Source: Bradysia coprophila | Taxonomy: Eukaryota; Arthropoda; Insecta; Diptera; Sciaridae | Length of the DNA: 64,000 nt | Assembly (NCBI RefSeq): GCF_014529535.1 | Contig: NW_023503555.1 | Coordinates: 6,014,001-6,078,000 of the forward strand | Direction: 5' to 3' | In this document: one piece after another, positions 9,140-21,849 of the stretch | How the letters are laid out: every line of letters starts with the position of its first letter | Position numbering within the stretch: position 1 is the first letter of the stretch | The notes under the pieces: model-generated | Told to the model about the DNA's origin: nothing | The model's input: only the letters and a program-made list of their open reading frames with translations | Databases searched by the model: none | Program-made: the position numbers and the translations under genes

Positions 9140-10903
9140 TTAGAAAGAAAAGCTTCGATTCATCATGGCACAACTGATTAAGCTAACAATTAGTACAAAA
9201 GCTGTCAACATCTTTGTAGCAGCAGCTCCATCAGTCGGTGGATTCGTTGGAGTTCCATCTGTAGGTGGATCAGTATTAACTGGATCTAAATCAGCTATCC
9301 AGTCATAAAAATCGCTCACAGAATGATAGCTAAGCGAGACACGACTGTTGTTGTTGCTGCACGTTGCATTATTGATCAAAAACCCTGCAATCACTCCCTC
9401 ATTTCCGCCACAAGTGACCGGGGTGCCAGTCATTGCATAGCATAGGTGATGAAAAATTGTAGGATGAGTGGAACAGAATGCATGTGGATGGGCGCCATTG
9501 CATTCTTGTGGTGTCGATACAGTTATCGCATCGCCGCGAATGACAGAATCTGTAGGACCCCATCCGAACAATTGGCATGAGCTGTTTTGATCCAAGCTTC
9601 CGAGTGTTCTCGGAATAATTATATCACTAAACGAACCGTTAACCTGCGGAAAGATCTTGGTGGAAAATCTGCAACTCTTTTGAAAAAGACGTTTTTATCA
9701 CCTACCGATATGATTGCGACGTTGTTCTCGAAGGGATTATCTTGGCGGAACGATGGGTGGACGTAGACCTGAGTTACACTAACTATTGTGTTGTAAATAT
9801 CAAGAAAATTTTACCATCAAATTGGCTCATTTCGGTTACGAAAAGGCATCTTACAGTTTTGTTTTGCTGGCCAGGCTACGTCAATATATCGTGATTGCAC
9901 TACAAGATTATCCATAGAGTCAATAGATGCACAGGTTGCAGTTGTTAACACCCGATTCGATGAAATAATTGTTCCAAAACATTGAGGAATTGCCAACGTA
10001 TTTCGGTCCATTATAATGACTATAAAATTCACTTCGCGACGTTCAGGCAGTTGCGAGCCGATAACTCCTTCAATCCAATCTTGGAAGTCACTAACCGAAT
10101 GATAATTTAGCCTTGCTGAATCATCACCGTGTGGGCTACAGCCATCGGTGCTCACAAAACCTGATACAATCATATCATTTCCACATGTTACTGGTGATGC
10201 TTCTAGCGCACTACAAGTGAGATGCGCCACTGAATCGAAATTCGAACAATAACTTTGTGGATAGTTGACGTTACAATCGACTGGGGATTCAATGAATACC
10301 TCATCCCGTCGCGCATCTATTACTCTTCCTCCCCATCCAAATAAACTGCAGGAATTGGTTGTTGACAAATAGCCTCCGAGCTGCCTTGGAACAAAGCCAA
10401 GATGAGGATTAGACCGAAAGGTAGTTGTCTGCAAGAACCAATTACACTTTACGTTGTTACTATACGTGCCGTAGCCATCTGGGTCGCTGTGGACAAAATT
10501 TATTTATTTTGATTTGCACCTTTTCTAGCGCCCCACCTGATTTCTGAGTCTGGCTACGGCGCTGTTCTTTGAATGTTTTTAAATTTACCATCACAAGAGC
10601 TGCATTGTTCGAATAGTGATTGTTTTCGTAGAACGGATGAATAACGATTCTAGTCGTAGTCTCAGAAACTGGCGGTATAATGATTGCAATTTGAGTAGGT
10701 GGTCGAACAGATACGCAAGTGGCCGTACAAAGAATATGCTGCTCAGATATTAGTGTTCCCACACATTTTTCGCTTAACTCCCGATTATTTACATGACCTA
10801 TGGTCACGATAAACCTTTCTATAGGGTCTTGCCCATTCACTGTAACATTGCGTATTAACGCCAGTAATCCGATCACCAACAAAACATTAATTTCAATAGC
10901 CAT
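9140..10903 (-). CDS. double-domain serine protease homologue (S1 family, catalytically dead), secreted/GPI-type
   Basis: Exons 10903-10589, 10428-9855, 9782-9706 and 9643-9140 join in phase with GT-AG introns to give 489 residues. A signal peptide spans about 1-24. Two chymotrypsin-like domains follow (about 26-226 and 238-415), each with a GWG motif and paired cysteines. The catalytic residues are lost in both. The TAAHC motif reads CTATC (T62) and TTATC (T270), the NDIAL motif reads NNAAL and NNVAI, and GDSGGP reads ALEASP (E181) and AMTGTP (T394). A Pro/Thr linker (NPPTDG) and a C-terminal hydrophobic stretch after small residues suggest a GPI anchor or a single membrane segment. In insects, such pseudoproteases act as immune cofactors or binding proteins, but the role here is unknown. 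The stop codon overlaps the poly(A) signal (TAATAAA on the minus strand). Confidence 0.85.
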
Positions 10904-10927
10904 TAGTATACCGCACCTCTTTACTTG

Positions 10928-10964
10928 AACTGTTTTCGCAATATTGTCGAAACTTGTCTTTATA
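10928..10964 (-). promoter_or_regulatory. TATA box and initiator of the protease-homologue gene
   Basis: On the minus strand TATAAAG (10964-10958) is followed 33 bp later by AACAGTT with the putative +1 A at 10931. That leaves a 5' untranslated region of about 27 nt before the ATG. The spacing fits an arthropod TATA-initiator core promoter. Confidence 0.65.
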
Positions 10965-12160
10965 CAGTTTTAGTCCGATACGATAAGCGTCCGGGTTATC
11001 ACATGATAAATATTGATAAAATGAGAATTTTACCGATGATGCGATGGTTTCACTCATATCAATGACGTTTTTCGTTAAAACTTGTCGACATTTATCAATT
11101 TTCGTTGCGATAAGAATCCCTTACCAAGAAGATTTTGATTACACACCGCTGATATCGCGAAACAGAAAAAGCTTTGAGACTTTGAGAAAGCTCATACGAG
11201 AATACTCAGAGTCGATATATTCATTTGAATTGATTTGAGTTGATTTTGGAGTGAAATTTCGTTTTTCTTCTTTTATATTTAATCACAGGAATTTTCGCAC
11301 ATTACACTCATAATACAAACACCCGTGAATCATGCGCAAAATTTCGCTGTAGAAGGACACATTTCACTTATTCACCTAACACATCGGCACTGTTGACATT
11401 GCATGTGTGGTGTCGATGGACAGCTGAGACTTCCAGCATTTCAGAATTAACCATTTTAATTACAAAAAAAAATTTAATAAGTGGGTTCCAGGTGCCTTCG
11501 AAACCTGCAAATTTTACCAAATATGAGAGAAAATCTTCGAGCTACTGTCGGCCTCTCTGTAGTTGGTCTCCAAAAATAATTTTTTGGTCATTGGAAGACG
11601 AAATGTTGCTCAGAACTATTTATTAGCTTCATCCCTCAAGTATCCACGCCTCTATGACTAATTGAAAATCACGTTTTTTCAACTTTAGCGTGTCTCTGCC
11701 GGCTCACTTGCACTTAGGGTTAAAAAAAAATTGTACAATTGTTATTAAAATTTCAGGCACTATCGATTGAAACCACAACCAGTTTTCCACCACTCTCTCT
11801 TTAGACCAGATGGCCTATGCACCAATGTCACCGACGGTACGGATGAAAATCAAAAAAAAATTTTTGGAACGTTGTTCAGGGCTCCGAGCTGACTCATAAT
11901 ATCCAAAAACATCAAAAGTGCATCGAAATACTCAGTTAAAATTCATTCAACCGCATCGTGGTCATCAATACAAACGTAGATATAGTGTGGAGGTAATATC
12001 ATATATCATATAACCGAATCAGATGGTTGGTGATTTCCGGAGATGCATGTGACACACTGTTTTTCTTAGGCGAGAAAGCAAGCAAAACAGCGTGTTTTGC
12101 GGGTTTTTTTGCCTTTCGCGTGCATCTCTTGAAGTTGCCATTCAATATTGATAACCAATA
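10965..12160. other. intergenic, nothing recognised
   Basis: AT-rich sequence with only short chance open frames. No gene, RNA or repeat is supported apart from homopolymer runs. Confidence 0.5.
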
Positions 12161-12520
12161 AATACAACCTGTAGATGGTAAGCCTACGACCAGTATTGAT
12201 TTCCATGTTCCATCTATCAAAGTATTTTTAATCTGTTGATTTCAAATCTTGTACTTCAATTTTTTTCACATCCATTTTACTATATCAAGGACCATTATTG
12301 GATTGGATTGGATTGGATTAGATGGGAAGGGGGTTAGCCCAGCACCTAAGCCTCTAGTGGACCTATTGTGCTATTGCACAAGTCACTTGATCATATGAAT
12401 TGTGATTTTTTTTTCATCATATCTCTCCGGACTCAGATAGTTCAGATAGGACCATTATTACCCAGAGCTTGTCATTATTTTTGTCGTCGTTATCGATAAC
12501 AGATGATAACATATAGCTAT
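12160..12520 (+). repeat. dispersed repeat copy interrupted by a LINE-tail insertion
   Basis: CTGTTGATTTCAAATCTTG, CCCAGAGCTT, CATTATTTTTGTCG and TATCGATAACAGAT match the uninterrupted copy at 18500-18710 in the same order. The copy is split at 12300-12449. It belongs to the family with the 19-bp core AATGAAGTARWAGATTTTG, seen here as its diverged complement (12244-12262). Confidence 0.75.
12300..12449 (-). mobile_element. 150-bp 5'-truncated LINE 3' end (or SINE) with 12-bp target duplication
   Basis: AGGACCATTATT occurs on both sides (12288-12299 and 12450-12461). The empty site is visible in the homologous repeat near 18640, which has one copy. The insert begins with GGATT repeats on the plus strand, so it is oriented minus with an (AATCC)n tail. 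The body includes GGTGCTGGGCTAACCCCC on the minus strand. No coding sequence remains. Confidence 0.8.
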
Positions 12521-15500
12521 TCAGTGTGGAAATGCAGTTTCCGCCAATGCTTGAATTCCGAAAAGTGCCTCGTTGGAGGAGATCCACGATTTGCATTACC
12601 TTTTCTTTGTTTTAATTTTGTCACATTTTATATACGATGTAGAATGATCTGAAATAAATTTTCTCCCAATAGCCATTGTACTCGTAGTCAGCAGAACAGC
12701 CTGTTTGCTTCAGTTTTCATAGGATAACTTTAGAAGAACATGTATGTGCTATAATGTCAAATGATAGATATTGACTAGACCAATCATAAAATCTATGGTC
12801 TTTGATTGGCTTAGTGGGTCACTAAGTCACTATCAAGAAAACAGCGGATTTCCTTCTTTGTCCCAGTTAAAAAACGCCCAAATGTATGCTTTTTATTATG
12901 GCAGCGTGGACTGTATAGAGTAGAAATAACGAAAAACCGGACAAAAATATCAAAACCTTTTTTGCTTTTTTCCAATAAAACTCGCAAATTTACAATTTTC
13001 GATTTTTCGCCACGTGAAGTTGGTCCGAAAAGTGGTTTCTCGGGGTCTATGGATCACTACAATTTTCTAGTGGACCCATTTCATTCGGGTCGCAGGAAAT
13101 CGACCACTTCTGTTGGATATACTAATGCTATATTTCATTAACAGATGCTCAGGGCGAAACTGGTTTTGAAAAACTACTCAAGGCTCAACAAACAACTCAT
13201 TTGATAAATGCAAAGAAGATTTAAACAAAAATTCATTAGGCCCATCGGGAGTTTCCCCAGTATTGCCATTTCGGTCCTGCTTCAGCAGTAGGAAACTACT
13301 AAATTTAGCAATGAAACCATCGATCATTGACGAGCTACGATCAGAAATACAACCGCCTGAAGTAGTTGCAAAATTTGCAACTTTTGCGACTACTTCAAGA
13401 GGCTCAGAAGTACCAGTAAGTTTCTATTTACTCTATTCGAGCAACTAAAGTTACACACTTCGTCGCACATATCCCAATGTTTCCTTATCAAATTTTGATA
13501 TGGTTCCCAAAAGACGCTTTCCCATCAAACGACGTACTTTATCAGAAAAGAATTTTTAAATCCGAGCGAACGGAATCACATAACGAATCACCGTGGTGTA
13601 TCCACCACCAGTTTTGATCGAGCACGTGGAAAATGAAATCTCTTTTTCGTCTGATTACATTAAATATTCAAATTTCGTTTGGAGAAAAAAAATTATTTTC
13701 AACTAAACTGTGGAGACGAATATTATATATTTGTATGGAACACGGTAAAAGATACACCACGTAACATAAAATTAATGAATCACATTCATTTTCGGAAGGT
13801 AATTTATTTATCCAACCTTGATGATGAGTGTTTCAGACAGATGTAATTATGTGTAAATTCAAAACGTATAATAATATTTGATGAAATTTTCTTCTTTTAA
13901 TTTTGAATTTGTAATTTGTTTGCGGTGGAAAATCATACGAAAGAGCGATGTATTATAGTGGATGAAGCGAAAACAATCTCTCTGATCAGCACAGCATAAA
14001 TACTTTGAATCCACTCATTGGCACTGATTCGAATTAGTTGTGACAGCAAATGAAGTAAAAGATTTTGTGTCAATCTATTGACAACCAATGAAAGTATAAA
14101 CGTGGTATGGTCTCGTTTCAAACCAACCGTGACGTTCTTTGATCTAAGTCTGTTGTCAACAATGAACGTCAACACAAGGTATGGTCGAATGTCAAACTTT
14201 GTATGGAGTGGAGGACATGGCGATTTCATATAAGAAAACTGACCTCTCATCAGAGGAAAATTTTAGAAGAAACCAGAATTCCCACATAAGCCCAATAGTG
14301 ACATCTTCACTAAAATCAGTAATATCTGAATTCTTCGACACTCAACTGGTGTCTATTGAGACGAAAAAATCATTCAAGAACAGAGGACACGAAGTAGCTG
14401 AGTTACAATTTCGAAATTTCAGATTCGTTTGTAAATTTCGTCGTAGAGCGATCTCGCTACAAAAAATCTAACAAAAAGGATACGCGTCGCGACCGATGCG
14501 TATCATGTTTGGTATCTTCACAAAGCTTAAGCTTAGGCTAAGCAACTGTACATATTTTGATTTAGAAAAGTTTCGTTGGAAGTGTTCCAGCAGTGCTCAA
14601 AGTTCGCCGATGGTAGCAAACAAAAAAATGGTCAAAAATTGGCCATTATAGACAACATCTAAAAAATCAGTTACTAGTGGTGGATAGGGCTTGAAACCCT
14701 CTATCCACATCAACAATCTGAAACTTCCACGGTTGCTTCCTTTCGAAGATATCGCCCATTGAAAATCGTGATTTTTCGACTACCTGGGACTACAGCTGCC
14801 CAACCAGATGTTCCAATGTGATTTTTTTTTATAAAAAGTCTTAGAATTAGGCCCGCTACCGATTCCAATATAAGTCAGAATGAACCGATGCTCTACCGGC
14901 CGTGGACGACACAGCTGCTGGTTCTCAGAAACGGCCCAACCGTTCGGTCTGATTTTTTCCTGTGTGATGTTCTTGTCCATCACTGATTAATAATATGAAA
15001 AAAAATTATTGGTGGTCGGAGTTTCCTATTTAATCTGGTTTCAAACCAACCGTGACGTAACTCATTAGATAATTGCACTGGTTGCTATATCTGTGAAAGT
15101 GTAATTTAATTTGCGTTGGCTTAATTTTAAAATTTTCAATCCGAGATTGTAATTTCAGACCTCCTCAAAAGCTTTAAAGAATTGTTTTTGTCAACATCTC
15201 ATCTGGCCATGACGATGATAGCAAGGAAACAACTAACCACATGTGGCTAATCATACCCTCCTGGTGTATGTGAAAGTCTAGCGAATCATAAGCGAAATGA
15301 AAGTTAGTGGTTAATTCCCAGGCCCGGACTGGCCATACGGTGAATTCGAATTCGAATTCGAACATTGAAAATTTCCTGATTATTGGTCAGGCAAGAAATT
15401 CAACCTGAATCCTGAATGTCAATAGTTTGCATTGTCAGCAATGCCTTGATGGACATACAAAACAACCCAAAAAAAAATAATGTTCACCATGACCCATACG

Positions 15501-17090
15501 GTAACACTATCTGTACATATCAATCCGCAGAGCGACGATATACTCAAACGAAACTGAGCCTTCAGTCTTTATTAGCGTTGGGTTTACCGGGTTCATTGTG
15601 GTAAAATAATCTCACACACATGCCCACCATTAGCCACAGCATTTTTGTGGAAGGCGAAAGGTTCGACGAGAATATGCTTTCCATAATTGAATTTCGACAT
15701 TCTCTGCAATAAAAATTGTTTACGTAGCCAGGAAATGCCTCAAAGTGAGAGTTAGTGAGAGATAAAAAAAAAAAGTTAGTTTTACCATGTAGGTTTTTAT
15801 CCAGACGCTGACTGGTAGAGAAAAATCGCATTCGCTTCGAAATATATGTGTACATCTCGTATAACATGTTGTATGCGCAAAATAAAGTTGAATTTTGCAC
15901 TTTTCACAACCACTTTTTTGTTTAGTTTCGAGAACCGCAATTAGATTTTGCCCGGAAAGGATTTTGTTTTCAGAATTTAAATGAATTGCAATAACGCGAA
16001 TAGACGAACGTGTTGCAGTAGTTTTTCTGTGAAGCGGGTAATGTTTCGCAAAACGGTGTTATAGTATACGGTGAATCCGATTCCGAATGCTTGTTTTACG
16101 AAAACTTCCATACACACGATTCCCCCGTGGATCTGGCAGGAAACAATGTTTATTGAGCAAAGTCTTTTAAGCCACACCACAAATAAAGCTTGTATTCAAT
16201 TTCAGCTGTGTGTAAGGTCGTTGCATAATTAAAATAGCTGCAAGGTACGCTCGATACAGATTTGTTTGTATTTCAAAATGTGTTCCTATCTGTGCCGGTT
16301 AAGATACACACTTGCTAAGCCGGTTAAGAGCAGAAATGTCTGTCAAATTCAAATTTAACCGAATGTTAAAAAGCGTGCAATTTCAAAGCAGTTGTCTCTT
16401 ATACTGAATGCCATTCACCACATCCACAAACAAATTTCTCAATAGTAAATGAGCTTTGAAATCTTAAACGCTACGACCTACTACACACAGAAATTGTTAA
16501 TGGAATCATAGCCATCCGTTTGACATACGTATTGAATGAATTATGCTCCCTATGCTTTGACTTTCCGACATCGTACACACTTTCGTAAAATTCGCATGAG
16601 AATTTGATATAATGTCGAATAATTATTGTACGTTTCAGCAGAGTCGTATTGAAATACAATCAAGGATTTCCGGATTCACTTTTGTACTAATAACAAACGA
16701 TTATAACACCTTGTCAGGATGCGAACAATTTATTAATTGGGATAATAGGTGGAGTATTGATGGTTGCGGAGTAGTGACCAAAACAAACTTTCTAACATTG
16801 GTTTTGGTTAGGTGAAGTTCAGAAAAATTATCTTGTCCTCATGAGAAAAACAAAATCGGCTCCTCTGGCGATGAGTCCTTAATTCACGTATTCACTCTGT
16901 CATTTTCTTCAATATGTTAAACAGGTGGCTCTTCCGTAAGGAACTTGAATGTTTTAACGAGGACATTTTATCATTCTTCAAACTAAAGTATCATATCACT
17001 CGTCTTCGGCTAGATCTGTAAACACCACCAGGTGGTGACCACCTCCGTCTAAACGAGAACTGGACTTTTAATCCCTAATTAAAGTAGGAG
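12521..17090. other. long intergenic stretch with only small repeats
   Basis: No gene supported. It holds the 19-bp repeat core at 14049-14067, a hairpin GTGGATAGGG/CCCTCTATCCAC near 14678-14707, and two exact 21-bp direct copies beginning GTTTCAAACCAACCG at 14115 and 15038. A hAT-end-like motif CAGGCCCGGACTGG lies near 15321, next to a short (GAATTC) run. Open frames are short and unlike known proteins. Confidence 0.45.
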
Positions 17091-17153
17091 ATTTTTACAG
17101 TCGGCGATTTTGAAATATAAGCTTTTCATTTCAAAGTCGGCGACTGTAATTTT
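17091..17153. repeat. short perfect-type hairpin
   Basis: The arms CAGTCGGCGATTTTGAAAT and ATTTCAAAGTCGGCGACTG pair with one small mismatch around an 11-bp loop. Function unknown, probably a MITE relic. Confidence 0.65.
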
Positions 17154-18499
17154 TATCAAATTTCTTTAGCATTATCACTAAATCTGTCGAAAAGCGTGTC
17201 AAACCGGCATGAGAGCCGCTCACAAATTAACCATATTTAACCAAGCCGAGTTTTTTAAGACTAACAGATCGACAACAGTGACAAAACAAGCCATTACCTC
17301 CGGCTAATGGGGTCTTGTATGGAAGAACTAATGAAGTACAAGATTTTCTATCACAGGCTCGAAATCACTTTCAGAAAAAGTAGTAACAGATTCGACGGTT
17401 ATACAGTAATACATCTGCCGTCTCTAAATAGTTGAAAGGATTTTAATCCCCCAATCGAAAATCAACCGCCGAACCGAATTTTATTGTGAAATTTTCTACA
17501 TCCAAACTAGTTCGGTCCGACAAACTACAGTCTTCTTTTGAATTCAATTGAATCAAGATTTTCGTATTGAAGTCAAACATTTTCGGTTACAATCACCCCA
17601 GAGTCATTAAGTCTATATCCACAACTTTGTGTTATCACCATTCATAGCGGCCTGTTAATACCAACAACTTTTCCATTTTCTAAAAATAAATTTTATTGTG
17701 CTTCGTGAGTAACTTTTGCGATAACTTTCTCTTATGTTCGATATCGTGAGGTTTTTGTCTCTTAGATTAAATTAGTTTCAAAAGTTTTCGTAGACACAAC
17801 GTGCCAGAAATTATAATTTATGAATTACCAATTTTCAATAGGAGGTTTTTGTTTTTAATACTATAAATTCACAACAGATAAAGCGACACATGTTCGTTGC
17901 GTTTTAGTTGATTTATGTTGTCGATGTATACCACACCAATATGCTTAGGAACCGAATTTCTTTGAATAACAAATTGTGAAGATTTGGATAAAATTCGAGT
18001 GAATTCGTAGAGATTAAATGGAAAATGGTTTTGTGTTACTAGGAATTAATATTATATTCGCTTCACGATTGCCTTTCTGTACCTTAAAGGAGCTTTAAAT
18101 TACTTGTTTTGAATTCACTGTAACATTACTAAACTAAGAGGAGTTTGGAAAACTCGGACATCGTTCTTCTTTTATTCTTTCATGTGCAAATGATTAAGAG
18201 CCGGACCGACTAAATAATTTCAAAACGGATCCATCTTACTGTTTTGCACACGTAAAAAATCTCATTTTCGTATCTAACCTTATTGGTCTAACTAATTTCG
18301 TACTCATTTACGATTTGAAAAGCATACGATATTGGAAAAAGCTGGAAAAGCAGTAACAGCTCAGATACTAAAGTGGAATTTTTTACTTGAGCAGAGCAGT
18401 AAAGAATTTCTAAACAGAGGCTCATTAATACTACTCCTATTACATACAGCTATATCATCTGTTATTAACAGCGATGAAACAAGCAAGGAGGTCGACTAA
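17154..18499. other. intergenic, nothing but one repeat core
   Basis: Contains one copy of the 19-bp core (17330-17348, AATGAAGTACAAGATTTTC). No gene is supported. Confidence 0.45.
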
Positions 18500-18710
18500 A
18501 CTCATCTTAACCTGTTGCATATTGCAAGCATATGACCAGTATTATTATCTGGTCTATTACTTACATCGATCAAAGTTTTTTTATCTGTTGATTTCAAATC
18601 TTGTACTTCAATTTTTTTAACGCGCTTTTTACCATATAAAGGACCATATTACCCAGAGCTTTTCATTATTTTTTTCGTCTTTATCGATAACAGATTAATT
18701 GAAATGCCAT
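18500..18710 (+). repeat. dispersed repeat copy (uninterrupted)
   Basis: Homologue of 12160-12520 without the LINE-tail insert: TCAAATCTTGTACTTCAATT, a single GGACCATATTACCCAGAGC, then CATTATTTTTTTCGTC and TATCGATAACAGAT. It serves as the empty-site reference for the insertion at 12300. Confidence 0.75.
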
Positions 18711-19287
18711 GTGACAACTTCCAGGAAATGTATGTCTACACACCTGAATACAAGGGGCGGACTGACCGTGTGAAATCGGTCAAGCTCGCTTCGCATCGTA
18801 TCAATAAAATTCACACGAAAACCAGATTTTTTCAATTTTCTACCCCTTGTCATGTAAATAACTATTGAAGTGGAATGGATCGCTCAGATTCTTTGAAAGG
18901 AAATTGTGTAAGTCCAACAAGCGTACCCAGAATCACAGCACTTAATTAGTTTTATCTTAAAATTCATAAAATCCAATTGGCTTTATCTGGGTGTTTACAT
19001 TCAAACGTAAAATGACTGTAAAACAACCTGTTGTTGAAAAAGTTTTGCTTTGTTTATAAATCAAAGTGCTAAGCAATTTTAATCAGCTAAAAACTGGAAG
19101 TAATCGTTTGAATGAATCAGAAACTTTATGAAGCGCGGCAGCAGTTTTCTTTCCATAAAATCGTGCAAAACAAAAAGCCGAGTTGATAACAATGTCATTT
19201 GCACTTTCTTTTAAACATTTTGCGGACTAAAACGATTCGCAGTCGAGAATTACTTTTCATTTGCTCATTCAGTTTTGGAATTAGAAA
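18711..19287 (+). promoter_or_regulatory. upstream region of the Ly6-type gene, with possible initiator
   Basis: A hAT-end-like GGGGCGGACTGACC lies near 18756. An initiator-like ATTCAGTTT (about 19267-19275) lies 17-20 bp ahead of the ATG, but no TATA box is seen 30 bp upstream. Confidence 0.35.
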
Positions 19288-21322
19288 ATGTGTTCGCTCA
19301 TCAAAAACGTAGTTTTAATAATTGCTGTAACACTACTCGCAGTTTATCAAGGTAAGTTATATGTTGAACAATGTAAGGCTTATACACTTTTAAAGACTTT
19401 TGTTTTCCAACTCATTAATAATTCAGAAGTATTATAATACGTGCCGGCAGCTGCTCAAAAAAAGTTTGAATTTTCTTTCTGATTTCCGTAAAAAAGGATG
19501 AGTTCAGCGATGTTAATTTTGGGTATTTCAATCGAATTTGTACGTCGATAAGTGAATTAAAATGTTAGTGTGATGCCAAGTGGGTTTCTAAGTGAAGGCC
19601 GAGTAAAAGTGTTGCATCCGTTCAAATTGAAAAAAACTTAAAAAAAAATCCGACAGTTTCGATGGTTAACATAGTTATGGGGTACCACGACAATGTGTCC
19701 TAAATTTCGGTAAGAAAATTTTGTATCTTCGACTTCGCTGGACATCGCTTGATCCTAACTATTCTTCTCATTAAGCCTTCACTGAGTAGATCTGTTAAAA
19801 TTGAAGATGTGATCTTGTGGTCAGTATTCTGAGACTGTCATAGCGTTTTCTCGCAATGGCAAATCGACTTTTCACTGAAAACTAGGTAACTCTCCCAAAA
19901 GCAAACGTAGCGCCAGGGAGAGGAAACAAAGAATTTTTGATTGGGTCACAAAGACGAATCCCTTCTTATTGAGGGTGAAACTACGCGAGCAAACTCTACC
20001 CCATTGACGTTCTGTTGGCGCATCTATTGGGGTACTATTTCCTTCTATTGGTCACCAATAGCAAATAGCACTTTTCCCAGAATTTGCTCGCCTAGTTTCC
20101 CTATCGCATCTTATGAATCTATCTATCTAATCAATTTAATCTTACTCGTTTTCGCTCGGTTTTTTTTTCGTTTAACATCAATTAAGGTTCTCGACGAATG
20201 CTGAGTGTTTTCTTACCCTAAATTAGGGTTCCTAATGCGTATCATCTAAGATCTAAGTTCAGCGTAATTTTCTCTAATTACTTTCTTGCAGTTTCAGCCA
20301 TCAAATGTTTCAAATGTTCTAACGAAAATGAGTGCGAAAAACCCGATTTTGTCGAATGTAATGCGAAGGAAGTAAAGGAAACGTCGATGGCCTTTTCCTT
20401 CCTACCTAAATCTCAATCTCAAGTCGAATCGACAGCGTTTAATTGTGCCGCATACCATGCTACTTTGAGTAAGACAATACAGAAATCACTTCAATGTTAC
20501 ATCGAGTTCCACAAAAGAGGTATAGCGCTTTTACAGTCAAAATGAAACTTATGATAAGAAGAATCGCCTTGGATATCGGGCCAAAGCTTACGAAAACCTT
20601 TTAGAACTGGCTCATCTGTTATATATAACGACGACAAGAATAAACGTTGAACTTTGGCAATGATTGGCTTTTATAGCACAATACAAGTTAAAACAAATGA
20701 AGTAGTAGATTTTGCATCCAACACTATACCTTGCTAGGAACTTTCAGCAGAAGAGGTAATAGATGCAATGATTATCACAACAAACTCGTCAATGTTTGCA
20801 TGATTGGATTCAGATGATGAAAACAGGAAACTTTATTTGTAGCCAGTGTTATAGCGTTATACGCATTTACCTCTTTCGTGGAACTCTTTAAGGAACAATT
20901 GTAACAAGAAAGGTTTTTTCAGGTAATTCTTCCAGTATAAGTTTGTCAGGATGTTTTTATAAGTAAGTAAATACCCAATTCTAAACACCCTCCACAAAAC
21001 TTACGCCGCGCTCTCTCACTGTTGAGAATGAGGCATAAATTGTATGTGGGCTTTTTACCCAATTCGAGGAGATCTATGAAGGAGTAGATCAAAAAAAAAA
21101 TTCATCCTATGCACAACAGTGGCCATGTAATTCCAAAAATAAAATTTTATTTTTAGTACATACAATCCGTGCGAAGACATCCATACGATACCAGCACAAA
21201 AATGGACATGCAAATACTGCGATACAAGGGATGGATGCAATCCGGCATCGAAAAATCTGGAAAACGTTTTGCTCATTGGAATATTTTCAATTTTCGTAAT
21301 TTATCTGCAGAAATTGTATTGA
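19288..21322 (+). CDS. Ly6/three-finger-type GPI-anchored protein
   Basis: Exons 19288-19351, 20292-20519, 20923-20962 and 21157-21322 join in phase with GT-AG introns to give 165 residues. A signal peptide (MCSLIKNVVLIIAVTLLAVY) is followed by KCFKCSNENEC near the start and ends with CKYCDTRDGCN, the usual Ly6 C-terminal CN. A hydrophobic tail after NPASKN suggests GPI anchoring. Eleven cysteines are present after the signal, one more than the canonical ten. An NSS glycosylation site lies in the 40-nt exon 3. Intron 2 carries a copy of the dispersed 19-bp-core repeat. Insect relatives modulate channels or help build septate junctions; this one cannot be assigned. A tandem acceptor at exon 2 (AG at 20290-20291 or 20296-20297) could add or drop two residues. 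Confidence 0.82.
20600..20725 (-). repeat. dispersed repeat copy in intron 2 of the Ly6-type gene
   Basis: On the minus strand it reads the core CAAAATCTACTACTTCATT (20714-20696), then diverged forms of the family's second block including TTATTCTTGTCGTCGTTAT and AACAGATGAGCC. Same order as at 58745-58865 and 62735-62860. Confidence 0.65.
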
Positions 21323-21496
21323 ATATTAAATTCAAATTTTTTTTAGAAATTATTTACGAATACGATGGTGAATGGCGGTGACAAACAGTGGATGTCTACA
21401 CTGCCTACACACCGTTGTGATTTCATGTATTCACAATTTTTTTTTGTAAAATTTCCTAAATAGAGCACATTGTAACCATCCATCATGTTTTGCATA

Positions 21497-21510
21497 AAAA
21501 TAAATAAAAT
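21497..21510 (+). terminator. candidate poly(A) signal for the Ly6-type gene
   Basis: Overlapping AATAAATAAAAT lies about 180 bp after the stop codon. An earlier ATTAAA variant lies near 21325. Which is used is unknown. Confidence 0.35.
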
Positions 21511-21849
21511 TTACAAGAAAAAAGACAGTTGAGAGCGTAGCAGTTAGCTGCGATGTTAGCCCCGTGAGAACCCGATTTAAAATTTTGAGATGAAGCCTGA
21601 AGTTTAAATTGAAACACTTCGGAGAAATATCAGTTCTTGTGATGGAAGCTTTCACTACTCATAAGACTCTATTTATGTTTCCTTTTAAAATGTTATCAAT
21701 GAGCTTAAGTAGTAATAAATAAAATATCCTGAGGCTTGGGCATAAAATTGAAAAGGAATTATCCTGAATTCCATTTTTTCTATTCTTTTTACTAATTTTC
21801 TATTACAGCTATTTTCATTCAATTTTTATACTAAGTTTAATTCAGTCAC

